A stretch of 64,000 nt of DNA from Camillea tinctor (lineage: Eukaryota; Ascomycota; Sordariomycetes; Xylariales; Xylariaceae): assembly GCA_022578605.1 (NCBI GenBank), contig MU394068.1, positions 186,001 to 250,000 on the forward strand, read 5' to 3'. This document shows, piece after piece, positions 21,392 to 34,770 of this stretch. The notes beneath the pieces are model-generated. The model saw nothing but the letters and a program-made list of their open reading frames with translations, did no database searches and was not told the origin of the DNA. Position numbers and translations under genes: made by a program. Every line of letters begins with the position of its first letter. Position 1 is the stretch's first letter.

Positions 21392-22819
21392 TTTTGCGGA
21401 TGCTAAGGTAGTGAATGCCTTCACTGGTCTTTTGATTTGGAACCCGGATGCTCATGATTATGAACTCAACATACTCCTTCATGTTTGACTAAATTTAGAA
21501 AGTCGATATTTGGTTTCTTGTACATGGTCTTCAGGAGAAAACCGTGTATGCGATCGGGGAAAGCCCATATTCTCACACTATTTCCTTGACCACCTAGGGC
21601 GTTTAGGGGTTGTCCCAATAGTTAACAATGGGCTGGTGATAGTTGCATATCGTGCAGTGCCTACCAAACTATTGCTCATTTGGTTACTGTCTCCAAGTTC
21701 ACTCTGGCATCTAATATCCCCTCTTTCCCGGTGTATACGTTGTCTGACCTTCTTACGCGCCCACTACCTACACTCCTAAGGGTGAACTATCAGAGAAGGA
21801 AACCTTCTCGTCATTATGCAGTTCCTCCTCTTCGGGTGAAAATACAGCGGCGGAGAGGTAGAAAGGAGAAAAGGAGAGGAGGTGGCGGAGCAAGAGCCAA
21901 AATAGAGTTCTTCTGGTGCTAGTCCATATTTTTAGGATATTTAGGTACGTATTCCGGGGCTCTTACCGGCACCATAGGATGGTTAATGCCTCATTCACAG
22001 GCTCGAGTCAGGATCGCCATCACATGTTAGGACCGGTCTGCAGATACATACGATACAGACTTATGCAGAGGGATAAACCAACAAAAGTCTCATAGTCAGG
22101 TAGAAGCCGTATCTCTTTTCCGGGTGCTAATCACCAGTGTGGCCGGTGTAATCTCCCTAGCTTCCGGTAATGTCTTTAATTCCCTCTCGGACTCAAACAT
22201 ATATTCTTAAACTACGGGAATCTATCACGCCGCTTAGATGCAGATAGGGTTTAGGAATGATGAGCTAACTCAATAAAGAAAGGAGAGAGGTGATGAGTAT
22301 GTGTGCTGTGATCTTGCTAGACTTTTATGGCAAGATGACCCTGATTACACCTTACGAGCTTCACAATAACCGCATCTTGTACTGTCCAATTGATAAGATA
22401 GACTTCAGTAATCCAAGATACACACTTATTGATAGATGCAAGCATAAAGTTCTTTACAGCATGTTAGACACGTGCCTGAATAATCAAGAAGGCGATATAT
22501 AAGCGATAAACTCTATAGTCTTTTTCTTTTTGTATAGATATTTAGGTAGTCTAATCTAAAAAGGATCAAATAATGATATTCCAAAAAGAGAATAGGCATA
22601 CATTCAGCCTCAAAGAAGGTAAAAGAAGAGCATAACCCATTGGGTGCGTGCAGTTGGGACCGTTTGGTCGCTTTATCTGAGTCTATATAAAGAAAAAGCA
22701 GTCCACATCCCCATACATATCACATGTAGCAAACCCCTAATTAAGCGTTGCAATATGCATGTAGTTGAAGTAAGGCAAAGGAAGTAAAAGTATTTAGTGC
22801 CAAGTACATACGGCTCATC
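21392..22819. other. Intergenic region, no recognised gene
   Basis: Convergent 3' flanks of the amidase and ornithine decarboxylase genes. Short frames at 21510-21922 and 22290-22502 show no family resemblance and no splice-joined continuation. Confidence 0.5.
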
Positions 22820-24163
22820 TTATAGCCCAAGCAGGGCTCTTGCACCGGGTTCGCTACAGACGTAAATGACGTCGTGCGCATCGCTGAAGCCGTTGAACTT
22901 AGTGGCAGAACACTTAGTGTAAGCACCCATATCCTCGAAGTAGACCCAGTCGCCGACATTGAGCTCGTGATCGAAGCGGATACTCTCCGTGATGCGGTCG
23001 ATGCCATCACAAGTGGGCCCCCAGATGGAGTACTCAATGCCTGCATCCGCAGACACCCCGTCAGCAAGAGGAGAGTTATAAAAGGTCCGCTCGTTGGTGC
23101 GCAAGACTTTGGCAATGGGGTGCTGATGGTCGAACATGATGCTGCTGAAGTTACCATAGAGACCGTCGTTGACGTAGACCATGTAGCTGGTCTCGCCCGT
23201 CACGGGGTTCTCAATGGTACGACGCGCAATAATGTTGCAGGCAATGGTGAAGGCCGAAGAGACGTAGTACCGGCCAGGCTCAGCAATGATACTGATGTGA
23301 GGAGGGAAGTATTCATCCAAGGCCTCACCAAGGACACGGGCCATGTCTTCAAAGCTGTCCCCACTAAAGCCACCGCCAACATCAAGAGTCCTCAGGTCAA
23401 AACCGTGGGCAGAGGCTTGCTTGAAGACGACCTGGGCGTCCTGCACGGCTTTGAGGAAAGCAAGAGGGTCGGAAGCACCCGAGCCGACGTGGAAGCTCAC
23501 GCCGACGACATTGAGGCCGAGCTCTTTGGCCAAAGCAAGAAGATCATCGGTGGCGTCGAGCGACGCGCCAAACTTGAGGCTCAGCCGGCATAAGCTGGAT
23601 GAGTCATCGGTCAAGATGCGGAGGAAAAGCTCGGCATCAGGGTAAAGCTTGGCAATTTTGCGCAGCTCGTCGGCGTTGTCGAAGGTCATCTGCTTGACGC
23701 CCTGGTTGGCGACGTAGCGCACATAGGAATTGGTCTTGCAAGGCTGCGCATAGATGATGCGAGAGGGGTCAATGCCCATGCTGAGGACCTGCTCGATCTC
23801 CGTCTTGGAAGCACAGTCGAAGCCAGTGCCCAAGGCAGCGAGGAGCTGGAGGACCTTGGGATCGGGGTTGCACTTGACCGCATAGAAGGGCTTGACGCGA
23901 GGGAGGTTCCTCTTCCACCTCATGTGCTGGCGGTAGACCTCGCCAAGATCACCGACGAAAAAGGTATCCTCGTCTCCGGGATCGCAAGATTCATGATCAA
24001 TGTTCTCGACGCGTTGGCGAAGAGCATCACCGATCAATTGTTTTGCAATATTAGCGCCATGGTGGTGGTGATTGTCCAAGAAGAAATTCTTCTTAACAAG
24101 AAGATTATTATTCTCAAAGTATGTCGGGGCAAAGCAATCAACGGCGGCTGTTGCCATAACCAT
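22820..24163 (-). CDS. Ornithine decarboxylase
   Basis: PLP enzyme that decarboxylates ornithine to putrescine, the committed step of polyamine synthesis. 447 aa from the ATG at 24163 (a second in-frame ATG is two codons on; an upstream TTG is not needed). Motifs: PLP lysine Lys97 in KPFYAVKCNPD, VSFHVGSGASD, the Gly-rich phosphate loop DVGGGFSGDS, EPGRYYVSSAF, catalytic Cys385 in WGPTCDGIDR, and VGDWVYFEDMGAYT. Length is usual for filamentous fungi. The N-terminal 70 residues carry His- and Asn-rich stretches. ODC is normally controlled post-transcriptionally and by antizyme; here the start codon follows an unusually long AUG-free stretch. Orthologue of N. crassa spe-1 and yeast SPE1. Confidence 0.97.
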   Translation of the reverse strand: MVMATAAVDCFAPTYFENNNLLVKKNFFLDNHHHHGANIAKQLIGDALRQRVENIDHESCDPGDEDTFFVGDLGEVYRQHMRWKRNLPRVKPFYAVKCNPDPKVLQLLAALGTGFDCASKTEIEQVLSMGIDPSRIIYAQPCKTNSYVRYVANQGVKQMTFDNADELRKIAKLYPDAELFLRILTDDSSSLCRLSLKFGASLDATDDLLALAKELGLNVVGVSFHVGSGASDPLAFLKAVQDAQVVFKQASAHGFDLRTLDVGGGFSGDSFEDMARVLGEALDEYFPPHISIIAEPGRYYVSSAFTIACNIIARRTIENPVTGETSYMVYVNDGLYGNFSSIMFDHQHPIAKVLRTNERTFYNSPLADGVSADAGIEYSIWGPTCDGIDRITESIRFDHELNVGDWVYFEDMGAYTKCSATKFNGFSDAHDVIYVCSEPGARALLGL

Positions 24164-25098
24164 ATCCCTCAATTCTTGACGGGGTGAAAGAGAGAGAGAG
24201 AGGGAGGGAGGGAGGCAGGTTAGGGATACCCGGGAGGGATTAAGAATAAATAGATAGATGGGAACTTTATTCCGTCTAAGTGTTAGGGGGGTCGAAAACG
24301 ATAGCTTCCTGATCCCGAAGTGATCTGACGAGGTCTCCTCGACTCTCCCTCCTGTAGAGGAAGAACCTTAGAACTCGTCCTATGCGGCAGCTGATGGGTT
24401 GGAGAAAAGATGGGGTGCGGTTGAGGGGTGTTGTCGAACAAGAGGGGCGTTGGAACGTCTTTAAGCGACTTCAGGCGGGGGAGGTCTCGAGTTGATGATG
24501 TGGAAGGATTTGCGCAGGCTGAAATCTTGATCAGATACGAAGCTCACGGCCGGAGGAGCCGTGGTAGCTTGGTTGCCTTTGTAAGACCAAAGGCAAATCG
24601 AGGCGAGGTTGGAATTGGAGCAGTAGAGAATCTACTCTATGCCTATATCGTTGAATATCGAACCGAATCGAAGCGAGCTGAAGAGATGATAATGATGTGG
24701 GTGTTATTACTGATGTACGTGACACCACCTGATCAACAAAGTGGTGAAAAGTAATGTAATCTAATGTAGTGGTATGGTATGTGATGTGATGTGATGTTAT
24801 GGTTGTAATGGTGTTGAGGTGATTTTTTCTAGTTTTATTTTTAGTGCGGAGAGTAGTAATGGGGTTGAGAAAGAAAGAGAAGAAAAGGAGGAGAAAGAGA
24901 GAGGAAGTAGTAATAGTAGTGGTGGTAATGGGTGGTTGTTGATGGGGTGGTGGTGTGCCTGGGGGTTATTTTAAAAAAGAATTGTGGTTGTTTTTTTTTC
25001 TTTGCGGATCAAAAAGTCGCAAAAGAAGTTCTGGCCAACGATGTTTTTTTTGTGGGTTTGTGGCGGGGCAAAGTCAAAGAGGAAAATAAATATGGAGA
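24164..25098 (-). promoter_or_regulatory. AUG-free leader region of ornithine decarboxylase
   Basis: Reading the minus strand upstream from the start codon, there is no ATG until 25101-25099, 935 nt. The sense strand is pyrimidine-rich and G-poor, so a transcript would be weakly structured. Just before the start codon lies a possible 5' UTR intron end: a CCCTAACC branch-like element, a long CT tract (plus-strand 24187-24215) and a CAAG acceptor. The transcript start and any intron need RNA data. Confidence 0.5.
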
Positions 25099-28000
25099 CA
25101 TGTGATTGAGCTCGGGAGTAACTGGTCTTATTCGCCTAATGACGTACAGGAGAATTTTTTGAAGAAAGTACCTCCCTATACTTGTCTATACCTACTATGT
25201 GCCTACCCAATCTCAGCTAATAAGCTTTACTTTTTGCCATTTCATGCTGTTTTCGTTCTAAAGTTAAATGAGGTAACCTAACCTAGGTACTTCATACAAA
25301 GTTCTAATCCTATGATCGAGATATCTTTGTTTGATGTACACAAAAGAGATCGTCTCAAAAAATATTGGACAATGCTTAGTATGTAATACCACGCACCTCT
25401 CACTTCACATCTAATTATTGAAGTGAAGTGTCGGGTGTGGCATTATGTACCTCTTCCATACTACACTACATAGTACTTCGTACACAACACTACATTACAA
25501 TACATGGATAGGTTTATGTACATGTCGTGTGCATCAAATATACACCAGGTACCGACCAATCTGCTGTCGTGTAACCTGGGGATGATAGACCGAATCATGG
25601 CCACTGCAACACCGAGCCTGCCTTGATCGACCTGGCCCTGCAGGGGAAAGAAACTGTCCCTTTGGCCACTGAAAGAGCGAGGTGGGCATTTGTGTTCTAG
25701 CATTGGCCGGGTTCCTCGAGATGTACTAGACCCGCTTTTACTGCCCAACGACCTCACGTAATTTGCTAACCTGAGCTTTCTCCAAGCAGCACCACCGCTC
25801 CAGATATGTATGTACCTATGTAGTATCTTATTAACCTCTTTTTTCATTCTTACTCCAACGAAACGTCCCCGGTTTACCTACTCGGTAATCCCTTCACATC
25901 ATATAATACAATAAAATGCTGTCGTCTTTTCTCCATACCCCCTTTCACGCGCTACTGTAGGTCAGGCCGCATGTAGTAGGTAGGAATCTGGAGAGGTTCT
26001 ACTTTGTCTCTTTTTCTCCTCTCTCTTCCCTCCTCCGCACGTACACTACACTACATGTAATAGGTATAGTGAAGTACTTACACAACCTTCTTACAACTCA
26101 CTTATACATATTGGAAGTTCTCTGACCGCAACTTTCATCATGTCAATGTATGTACACACAGGGCAGCATGTAGGCCTCGGATTGTGTTGCACTGCCTACA
26201 TTAGCTTCCTGCTTTTTCCTATATGTTCATGTAGTTGTGAAATGTGCGAGGGATTTTATGTCGCATTTGCAGCTGAGAACGTATTACTTCCGATGGCGGG
26301 CATGTCGCATCCTGTTTTTATATAATACATCCAATGTCGACCTTGTTAGCACGCCCAGGCCACCGCATAACGTGGACGGGCAAAGCTGATGCTGGGTTCC
26401 TGTTAGCACACGCGCTGAACCCTCATCCTGTTTGACAAGCCGTCAAGTCACACGCCCAGTCTCGCCCGATGGCGCACCTCCAATATCTCCAATACTTGAC
26501 TCATAGTTTTGATCGAGATTAGCCTGTTGTTCAGTTGTGGAACTTGCCGTAGATGAATGTTCTCCTCTTCGGATCAGCATGTGTTCTTCACCACTCATCA
26601 CTTTCTCATGTCGGCTCGAGCAGCTGGTCTATCAAAGCTCGCCATGCCTTCACATAAACCACACCGCTGTCCTAAGCATCGACTCGCGTGTGCGTGATAT
26701 GCCGTGTCTATCTTTACCATGTACGACCGGTCCATTTTGCAAGGCCATTTGCATAAATCCTATGCAGCCTCGAAGTGCCCCTTGGCCCATGGTAGGACCG
26801 GCTGACAATCCAATACGACCTATCGAACTGATCGGCCATTCACATCTGGTTGATCGAGTTGGAGTCGCTTTTCTAGAAGACTGGGCAACCCGATCTTTTA
26901 GCCGCATTATGGAATCGCCAGCGTAGGATTAACGGCACGGTCTGAGATTACAACACCACCCCAAAGCACTTCGGAAAGATATAACGAGAAAGCTTGATTC
27001 GGGCTGATAGATGGATTTGATATCAAGGGTACACACCATCATCTAAGTTTATGGTTTATGATGATGCTTCGATGCTTCGATGCTTCTGCGTACTTGAGAT
27101 CAATCCTTCCAAGGTAACACTACCTAAAGACGACCTCAAGAGCTAAAAAAAGGAAATTGGAAATTGGAAATGGGAGTAGGAAATAAACTAGACATCAACA
27201 ATGCCTACCTTAGTTAAGTGTTTCACCTACGACTCACCTACCTTGTGTAAGGTTAAAAAGGAAAAGGTTTAACGTTCAGTACTACATGCCATGGAATGTA
27301 GCAAGCCGAAGATGGAGAAACACCCAATTGGCAATGCGGATGGAATGATGGGTGGCAGGTGAGTTAAAAGAGTAGGTAGTATAACCTAAGTACGGAGTAC
27401 GTGCATCCTCCTATAAGTAAGGCCACACTTTGAGTGACACTGACCTGTCTAACCGTGATAAACTTTGGGGATTTGGAGTTTGGAGTTGTTTCCAGTTCCA
27501 CAAACGTAAGTAGCGTCCACTCAAGTGTAACTTATACAAGTGGGGATCTGCCTCTAATTGGCTCAAGCTCTATTTAGTGTACTAGTGTTGCCTCCACCTC
27601 CCACCTCTACCCGTCCGATTGACCAACCCCGAATTTCCAATCCGAATCCAAATCCCCATCAACTTTATTCACCTTCGAACTAACACAGCACATTTCAACA
27701 ATAACCCCTTTGCTGTCCTGGCCTGAACCCCCAGCCTTCCACAGGGCAGAGTAATTCTAGAAAATATCCAACTCAACCACAGCCCGGTGGAGGTCCTGGA
27801 AAAAAAAAACTATCACATTCACCCCTGATATACTCGAACCGAACAGGTCGACAGCACCGACAATTATCAATGTGACCGACGTAGAGTGAAAGAGCAAGCC
27901 GACCGATAATGCCTCTAGAACTACAGCCCACGCAGCCAATTGGGTCTCCAACCGACCCGGAATCCGCAACGAATCTGGCTCCGTGATTGAGTCTGATGAT

Positions 28001-30036
28001 GACGACAATAAACCAGCTGTCAGACCCCGATGATGTTGCACTTTAGCAGCGGGCGACGGTGGCGAGGATAATGGTGGCTAACAATATGAAAGGCCCTCCC
28101 TCTGCCCCCCCTTCGCCCAGCAAATAAGGGTGATGCAGCAAGAAATACAAAGAACTCCGTCAGCGGCAGGCCGAGGATCACGAGGAACTTCTCTATACAC
28201 CTAATTTACCACGGTCTCACCTAATCGCCTTTAACGTCCCTTGTTTTTCTCTCGCCTTGGTCGTAAGCCGGGGAATCTCATCTGGTTCTTCGATACAGGC
28301 CGGGCGTCTTTTTTTCTTTTTCTTTTTTTCGTAGGTTGAGCTGGGCACACCCTAGGTAAGGAAAACCAACAAATGGTTTCAACTTTTCACTCTCCTCCTC
28401 TCCTCTCCTTCTTTCCCATCCTTGGTCATCTTCACATCGTAGGTTCTACAGAACTTGATACATGAGAGAAACGCCCTTCTCAACCAGGCTACCTAACGTA
28501 AGCAGTCATGCTTATAACTGCCTGCTATACTAAGGAGCTGAAGGAAAGGTAAGAATATATCAGTTAGGACCCGTAGAGTAGGTGCTATGTTGTTTTAGCA
28601 TCATATTTTGAGTGGCGGTTTCGTAGTTGGATTAGATTGAATATATTAGGAGTATTATTTATGCATCTACTTACCATTGCTATTGCACCCTTATTGTGAT
28701 ACCCCTCTACTGATGTTTAGTATATCGTCACAGGGTGGCTTCTTTCTAAGTATAATTGCATTCTTTCCTTTCCCATCTGTTAGTATTGCGCCGGGGCGTG
28801 GGTTTGTAGTTGGGTAGGGTATAGAAATTGATTTACTAGGTATTTTCCCTAACTAGATGAAGTTGAACTATTCAGCTATATCGACAAGATCCTGCCGGTG
28901 TAATGACTTCGTTTATTGTTAGAAGTCTAGGTACTTATCTACCAGATTCAACCTAAGGAAGAAACTGAGATTATTCTATGCATGGCAATGAACATATCAT
29001 CGCTGATCGAACTTCTTGCCTTCAAAGGTCTTAAAAGAAAGCCTGAGGAGTGATCATGATTTACATTGCTGCTCTAGGCTTGAAGGTGTATTGAAAACTA
29101 AGTTGTATGGGATTATCTCTTGTAAAAAAAAGGACCCCGAACCCCTTGTGTCGATCTTCAAGAGTGCATAGAGCAGTCGAAGTATGCATGTTGCCCTACA
29201 GATATCTAGTTCTCATTACACTAAAACTCCACTGCCTATATGTACCATTTCCGGGTGAATGTATCAATAAACGGACAGGGAAATATTATCAATTTTGCTG
29301 GATGGCATCGGCCGTATGAGTAATAGGTAAACTTACCATTCACGCTTCTTGCGGAAGACAGCATTGTTGTACTACTTATGGTGTACTTACCTCACCCACA
29401 CCCTGCCTCAACAAGCCCTAGCCACCAACTTCACTTACATCCCACTCTTTCACTGATTGATCTGCACTTACAAAACCATACATTAACATTTATATCAGTA
29501 TGCATGTACTCTGTTCTATAGTCCGGAGTTCCAAAGCTGAGGAATCCGAGTCTGAAAGAACGAGCTAACCTAGGAGGTTGACAGACAGCAGAGAAAGAAA
29601 AAGAAAAAGACCGGTTCCGAAGGGTTCAGCACCCTTCAGACCCTTGCCATTTCCCTTCCTCCCCTTCCATCTATTCGAAATTGGTTGCTCTCGCGTTGCT
29701 CTGTGGTCTCCATGCTATGGTCATTTACTGCAAATTTCCTCCCGTGAGAGACAAAATTCGGCAGTAAAGCAAGAAGACGTATCGTATCTGAACGCTGATT
29801 TCTATATAGATAGTCTTTTCATAACGACATCGGTGGTTCCGAAGGAACAGGCGAGGTTTTAAAAAGACAAAAAAAAAAAAAAAACCCGTTGACAGTTAGG
29901 ACAGTATGGGGGAAGGATCAGTTATACAAATATTGTATATACGTGGTCTAAATATGTAGTGGGAGATGGGGTATATGTACAAGTGTTGTACAAAATAATG
30001 ATACACGTGGAATCGGTCTATCATCGCTGAGCATCG
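25099..30036. other. Nearly 5 kb without a convincing gene
   Basis: I see no recognisable protein, tRNA or mobile element. Open frames are short and unrelated to known families: 26537-26926 plus, 27757-28041 minus and 29578-29862 plus were read and rejected. Simple sequence includes a gatgcttc triplication near 27063. Poly-A at 29870-29884 lies near the 3' end of the Cym1 gene. Weak or decayed genes cannot be excluded. Confidence 0.5.
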
Positions 30037-33000
30037 TTATTCAGCAGAATCATTAACGTTTATCTCGTTGATCTTCCAAGTACCGTCGACCCAATCTTGT
30101 TTCTTACCAAGGAAGGCGATTCGCTCCTCTTCTTTCTCGAGTGCCTCGACGATGTACTTTTGAGCCATTTCCCGCACCTGATCCTTAGTCACGTCGAGCA
30201 GCTGCTCGCGCCTCTTTTGCTGCATCTCACTCGTGACACCGGAAACGAACCTGAGCATACCTTCGGAGTTCACAGATTTGGGGGCGTCAACACTCTGGAA
30301 GACAGATATCTTCGCTTCCTCAAGGTCTTGATCGGACCATTGCTTATCAGTCGCCCACCGACCGGCGTTCCTCATGATAGATAGGGTATTTTGTGGATTT
30401 GGATCACGGTATGAATAGAAACCGAAAAGTCCTTCAAGGCCTTTCATGTAAGCTCCTCCTCCGTAGGCGCCACCTTTCTCACGGATCTCATGATGCAGAT
30501 GCTTATGGGTTAGAAGCTGAGCTAGGATCTGGAGCGGTGCACCATGGGGAGAGGTGTAGGAGGCAGTTGGAAGTGCAAGACTGCCATAATACACTTGGTA
30601 GGGTAGTGGGAAGAATGCTTTGATGTCCCGTGCGAAGGGCTGCTGGGCTTGCGTGGGGAATGATACGGGCTCATTAGGGCGAGAGGCCATGAACTGTGCT
30701 AGAGCTGATGAGTTTGCCTGAGCACTGTCTGCACCACATGTCAAGGCCGTTCGGATGTTGGTTCCGGCCAAGGCAATTTTCTGTATCTGCTTGAGCTTCT
30801 CTATGACATCCTCATACTGGTCTGACTCCGGACGGCCGGCTAGTGATGTGATGAGCTTCACTTGAGACAGCCCACTAACTTGTTCAGTGAGATAAGCATC
30901 GCGAGTCAAACCAGACTCGGCATATCTTCGAGCATAGGCGTGTCCGGACGAGGCAATATCGTTTACAACCCCGTCAGCTGAAGCTTCGAGGAGTTGCCTG
31001 ATCCGTAGAGCTGCTTCGGGACTGTCAAAGTTCGTCTCCACAATCAGTTTGCGGAGGAGTTCAAACATATCTGGCACGTTGCGATCAAGCGCCATTCCCC
31101 GCAGCACCAGACCTTCGGATACTTGGTGGAAATCCGTAGGCGATGGCGTTGTCATATAGCTAACGGAAACACCTCCAGTCTTCAGCTTGATTAAATCTTC
31201 CAGCTGTTCCATAGTCATGTCCTTTGTTCCTAGGCGCATTATTGAGTCAGTGAACAGGGGGATCAAAGCTCGAAGTTCATCGGGCAGATTCTCGAGAACG
31301 TTGATAGCGCGGAAGTAAGTAAGACCATTGGTAGGGGCTTCGTGCCATTGGATCTTGGTGCCATGTGCAAGCTCGTCCCGTACGACAGCGTACTCCTTCT
31401 CCCTGGGAATATCCCTTACGTGGACAGAAGGAAGACAGCTGAGGTCTTCAGTGTTGGACTTGCTTTGCTCGACAAGCAGATCAAGTTCTCGCTTTTCGAA
31501 GAACTTGCGGGCTGCCTCTTCACCCCCTGCTTCCTTGGTAGCCTCAAGGATCTTGGCCGCTAACCTTTGCTCCTCTTCTTTGGCTATCTCTGCACCGAAT
31601 GTTTCTGAGGGGGCCATAGTGAAAGTGAGCGTGTTATCATTAAGCAGGTACTTATCCATGAGACCTTCTAGATAGCTTCCCTCTGCAAGTTTCGCTTCGA
31701 ATGCGGCCACAGTGTCGTTCCACGCTAAAGAGTCGAACGGATCGGTGCCCGAGAACCACTTCCCCTTCAGACGATGCAGCACGGAGACTCCAAAGTTGGC
31801 TGTCTTATGTTTCAAACCTAGCTCAAGCTGATGAAGGTAGCCGTCAATCTTGCCCCTTTCAAAGCCCTTTTCACGGACCTCACGAAGAATCTTCTGCACT
31901 TCAGATTTAACCTTCTCAACGTTTGATTCGCTAACCCCCGTTAGGCCAATGGAGAAAATGCCGGTGGCTGCTGATCCATCGTATCCGGCATTGGGGCTGA
32001 AGTCAGTACCAAGACCGCTCTCAACCAGGCCTTTGTACAAAGGCGACCCGTATCCATCCATAAGTAACGAGGACAAGAGCGACACAGAGAAGGATTCCAA
32101 AACATCACTTGTCGTGCCCGTTGTCCAAGAGACCGAGGTTTTATACTGTTTATCTGGATCTGCCAGAGGATCCACGGGCCCAAACACGGTAATGTGTTGT
32201 GGTCCGCTACTTAGGTCTATCGGTTGTTTATGTTCAAGATCCGCTTGTATCTTCTCGAATGCACTCATCTGCGCGTCTATTGCCTTCAGATGATCGGCTA
32301 GCGGCATGTCTCCGTATGTCATCAGCTTCGCGTTGCTGGGATGGTAGTGTTCAGCATGGAATTTCCGGAGTTGCTCGTAGGTCAAGTCAGTGATCTTCTG
32401 CGGGTCACCGCCAGAATTGTTGATGGACGGGAATATGTGATCCTGAAAGCGGATATAGTAGAGATAGCCAGCATCCGACATCTGACCCTTCATCTCGTTG
32501 TAAACAACACCCTTGAAGACTAGCTTGCTATCCTCGGGTTTTGATTCCCCATCCACCACGGCAACCTGGGGGTTTTCGGGGCCAATCCGCCAGCCTTCCT
32601 GGGTAAAGTCGGTCTGCTTCAAGAGAGGATGGAGGGTCGCATCGAGATACACGGACATGAGATTCTGGAAGTCTTGGGCATTCGTGGTGGCAAAGGGGTA
32701 GAAGGTGTGGTCGGAGGCAGTGAAGGCGTTCATGAAGTTGGACAAGGTGCGCGGGAGCATCTTGAAGAAAGGATCCCGGATGGGATACTTCTGGCTACCA
32801 CAGAGCGTGGTATGCTCGAGAATATGAGGGACGCCCGTGTCATCGGGAGGGTTGGTCTTGAAGCCGATTGAGAAGACATTGTTGCTGTCATCTCGTGCAA
32901 TGTGTAGATAGTCGGCACCGGTCTTGTCGTGTTGTAGGTGTAGAGCGGTAAGTTCGAGCTCGGGCACGTGCTTTGTTCTGAGTAAAGTAAAGCCGTGGAG

Positions 33001-33078
33001 CTTCTCGCCCGGTTTGGGATATTGGGAAAGCTCGGTCACAGCTTTCTTAGCTGCGCCCTTGACGGCGTTGCGCAACAT
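30037..33078 (-). CDS. CYM1: Mitochondrial presequence protease (Cym1/PreP, M16C metalloprotease)
   Basis: Matrix zinc protease that degrades cleaved targeting peptides and other unstructured peptides. Intronless, 1013 aa, normal for the family. The inverted zinc motif HXXEH is at residues 85-89 ([13 protein letters not shown]), followed by the downstream acidic segment [13 protein letters not shown] that supplies the third ligand. Other hallmarks are [29 protein letters not shown], and the C-terminal lid sequence [14 protein letters not shown] with its Arg/Tyr substrate-binding residues. The N-terminus ([14 protein letters not shown]) is a basic amphipathic helix, a plausible mitochondrial presequence. 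It is divergently arranged with the taxilin gene 1.7 kb away. Confidence 0.97.
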   Translation of the reverse strand: MLRNAVKGAAKKAVTELSQYPKPGEKLHGFTLLRTKHVPELELTALHLQHDKTGADYLHIARDDSNNVFSIGFKTNPPDDTGVPHILEHTTLCGSQKYPIRDPFFKMLPRTLSNFMNAFTASDHTFYPFATTNAQDFQNLMSVYLDATLHPLLKQTDFTQEGWRIGPENPQVAVVDGESKPEDSKLVFKGVVYNEMKGQMSDAGYLYYIRFQDHIFPSINNSGGDPQKITDLTYEQLRKFHAEHYHPSNAKLMTYGDMPLADHLKAIDAQMSAFEKIQADLEHKQPIDLSSGPQHITVFGPVDPLADPDKQYKTSVSWTTGTTSDVLESFSVSLLSSLLMDGYGSPLYKGLVESGLGTDFSPNAGYDGSAATGIFSIGLTGVSESNVEKVKSEVQKILREVREKGFERGKIDGYLHQLELGLKHKTANFGVSVLHRLKGKWFSGTDPFDSLAWNDTVAAFEAKLAEGSYLEGLMDKYLLNDNTLTFTMAPSETFGAEIAKEEEQRLAAKILEATKEAGGEEAARKFFEKRELDLLVEQSKSNTEDLSCLPSVHVRDIPREKEYAVVRDELAHGTKIQWHEAPTNGLTYFRAINVLENLPDELRALIPLFTDSIMRLGTKDMTMEQLEDLIKLKTGGVSVSYMTTPSPTDFHQVSEGLVLRGMALDRNVPDMFELLRKLIVETNFDSPEAALRIRQLLEASADGVVNDIASSGHAYARRYAESGLTRDAYLTEQVSGLSQVKLITSLAGRPESDQYEDVIEKLKQIQKIALAGTNIRTALTCGADSAQANSSALAQFMASRPNEPVSFPTQAQQPFARDIKAFFPLPYQVYYGSLALPTASYTSPHGAPLQILAQLLTHKHLHHEIREKGGAYGGGAYMKGLEGLFGFYSYRDPNPQNTLSIMRNAGRWATDKQWSDQDLEEAKISVFQSVDAPKSVNSEGMLRFVSGVTSEMQQKRREQLLDVTKDQVREMAQKYIVEALEKEEERIAFLGKKQDWVDGTWKINEINVNDSAE

Positions 33079-34770
33079 GTTGTTTTTTTTTTTTTTCTCT
33101 CCCTGCGAGGTGGGAGAGAGTTTAGTCTAGTATAGATGAATGTGATATAATACAGGGAGACAAAGATTTAAAAATATTTCTATAAAAATCTAAGAGTTTG
33201 AAGGAGGGGAATCGAAAAAGACAAGACGCTGTTATGAGCTTCAAGAATGCTGCATATTGGTAATGGTGGTGGCGGAAGTGGAGATGGGGAGGATGAGAGG
33301 CTCCATACACAGTCTCTGTTAGTCGAGTTTGCCGTGAGCTAGGTGAGAGAGATAACAATAAGAGAAAAAAACTTCTTAGTAGCTTAGGTAGTACAGCACT
33401 AAAGTACTAAGGTATTGTTAGTCAAGGCAAAAGAAAAAAAGACCGGAAGGCGAAGGAGATTGGATGAACGGATGACGCATGTTTGCATTTTAGCCAACCA
33501 GCGACAAGCATTTTCGAGGTAGAAGGACTTGAAGGTTTGAATGAACCTTATTATACCTTCATAGGCGAACCTTGCTGCCCTTGTCCCTGCCTTAGGTAAC
33601 CCAACGCAAGGGATAAGGTTTATTGGGATTTAGCTGTCCTGGATTTGAGAATGAGTAATAAAATTTTTATTTTTATTTTTATTTTTGATATAGGTCGGGT
33701 TTATAATATCAAATCCAAAATAATAAACCGAATATGGACATAAGGTGTAAACTAGGTAACATGATTACCTAACTTACCACCTATCTACCTACCTATATAG
33801 GTAATTGTCAGATACCCTATTAGCAATGTGTACGTAGTGTATATGCATGTAGGGAATAAAGGTAAATATTCCAAATCTGTACGGTCCTGAAAGCACCTTG
33901 ATGGAGGTCAGCAGAGGGGAGGAGAGAGGGGTCAGCCATCTCTTTTAAGTGCATGTCAATGAATAGCGTCATACAAAATGCAAAATGATGAGATGGATTA
34001 GGTATGTACTACTAGAAAGTTGAGAGATAGATTAATAAGAGAGACCTACAACTAGATAGACGACCCACTTTACAACCGCCTCTCCGGGATCCACGGAGTA
34101 GGTGGGGCGGGTTCAGGTCGCTGTGTTTAAGCCGAACACTATTTTTTTATCTTATTTTTTTTTAACTTTTTTACTTTTTTAGGTAGTGGAAGTTTCAATT
34201 AGTGCATTACACACACTCACAGACACACACCACTCTTACACCACCCACCAACCACTAAAACCCCCTCCAAATCCCTCCCCCCTCCCCCCAAATCCCAGCC
34301 TCTGCTCACTAACCTAACCAGACCTAACCTAGCCCATTCCCTTCTGTGTGATTAAGTAAACCGGCCCTAAAACGCCGCGCCTTCGCAAACTTGGAAACTT
34401 CTTCACCCCATCGTGACACAGCTTAAACCATCAACTTACCCCGAGACAAAACCTTTTGCCCTCAATAACCTGCAACCACCCCTCCTCCTCGCCACCCAAA
34501 CCGGACACGGTGGGCTTGCCTGAGCCGCGACGACTACCTTCCGAACACTCCCAATACACGCCTATCTACCAATCCCACCAATCCCATCAGTCTCGTTACT
34601 GTCACTTACGGCTCCGAATGCGTGTAATTAATCCCGTCAAGTAGACATCTACAGTATTTTATTCTATACTTGCTACCGTTCGGCTTCCCATTTACCGTGT
34701 CTGTTCGCTGCTCCTCGACCTCTCTGTCGCCTAACCTCCCTTCATCCTAGCTTTCCATGCCTAGTTCATC
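33079..34770. other. Divergent intergenic region, CYM1 / taxilin
   Basis: No gene seen. A T-run abuts the CYM1 start (33080-33095). There is an ATTTTT repeat at 33664-33686, several TACCTA/TAGGTA motifs, and a C-rich leader-like block at 34190-34330 before the taxilin gene. A short upstream ORF overlaps the taxilin start. Confidence 0.5.

Noticed and set aside
20216..21424. 402-codon minus-strand open frame opposite the amidase
   Set aside because: Arg/His/Pro-rich meaningless sequence caused by extreme GC at the third positions of the real amidase gene.
26537..26926. 129-codon plus-strand frame
   Set aside because: No motif, no splice partners and an equally open frame on the other strand.
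27757..28041. 94-codon minus-strand frame with hydrophobic residues
   Set aside because: The frame ends in low-complexity sequence and resembles nothing I know; a decayed gene remains possible but unsupported.
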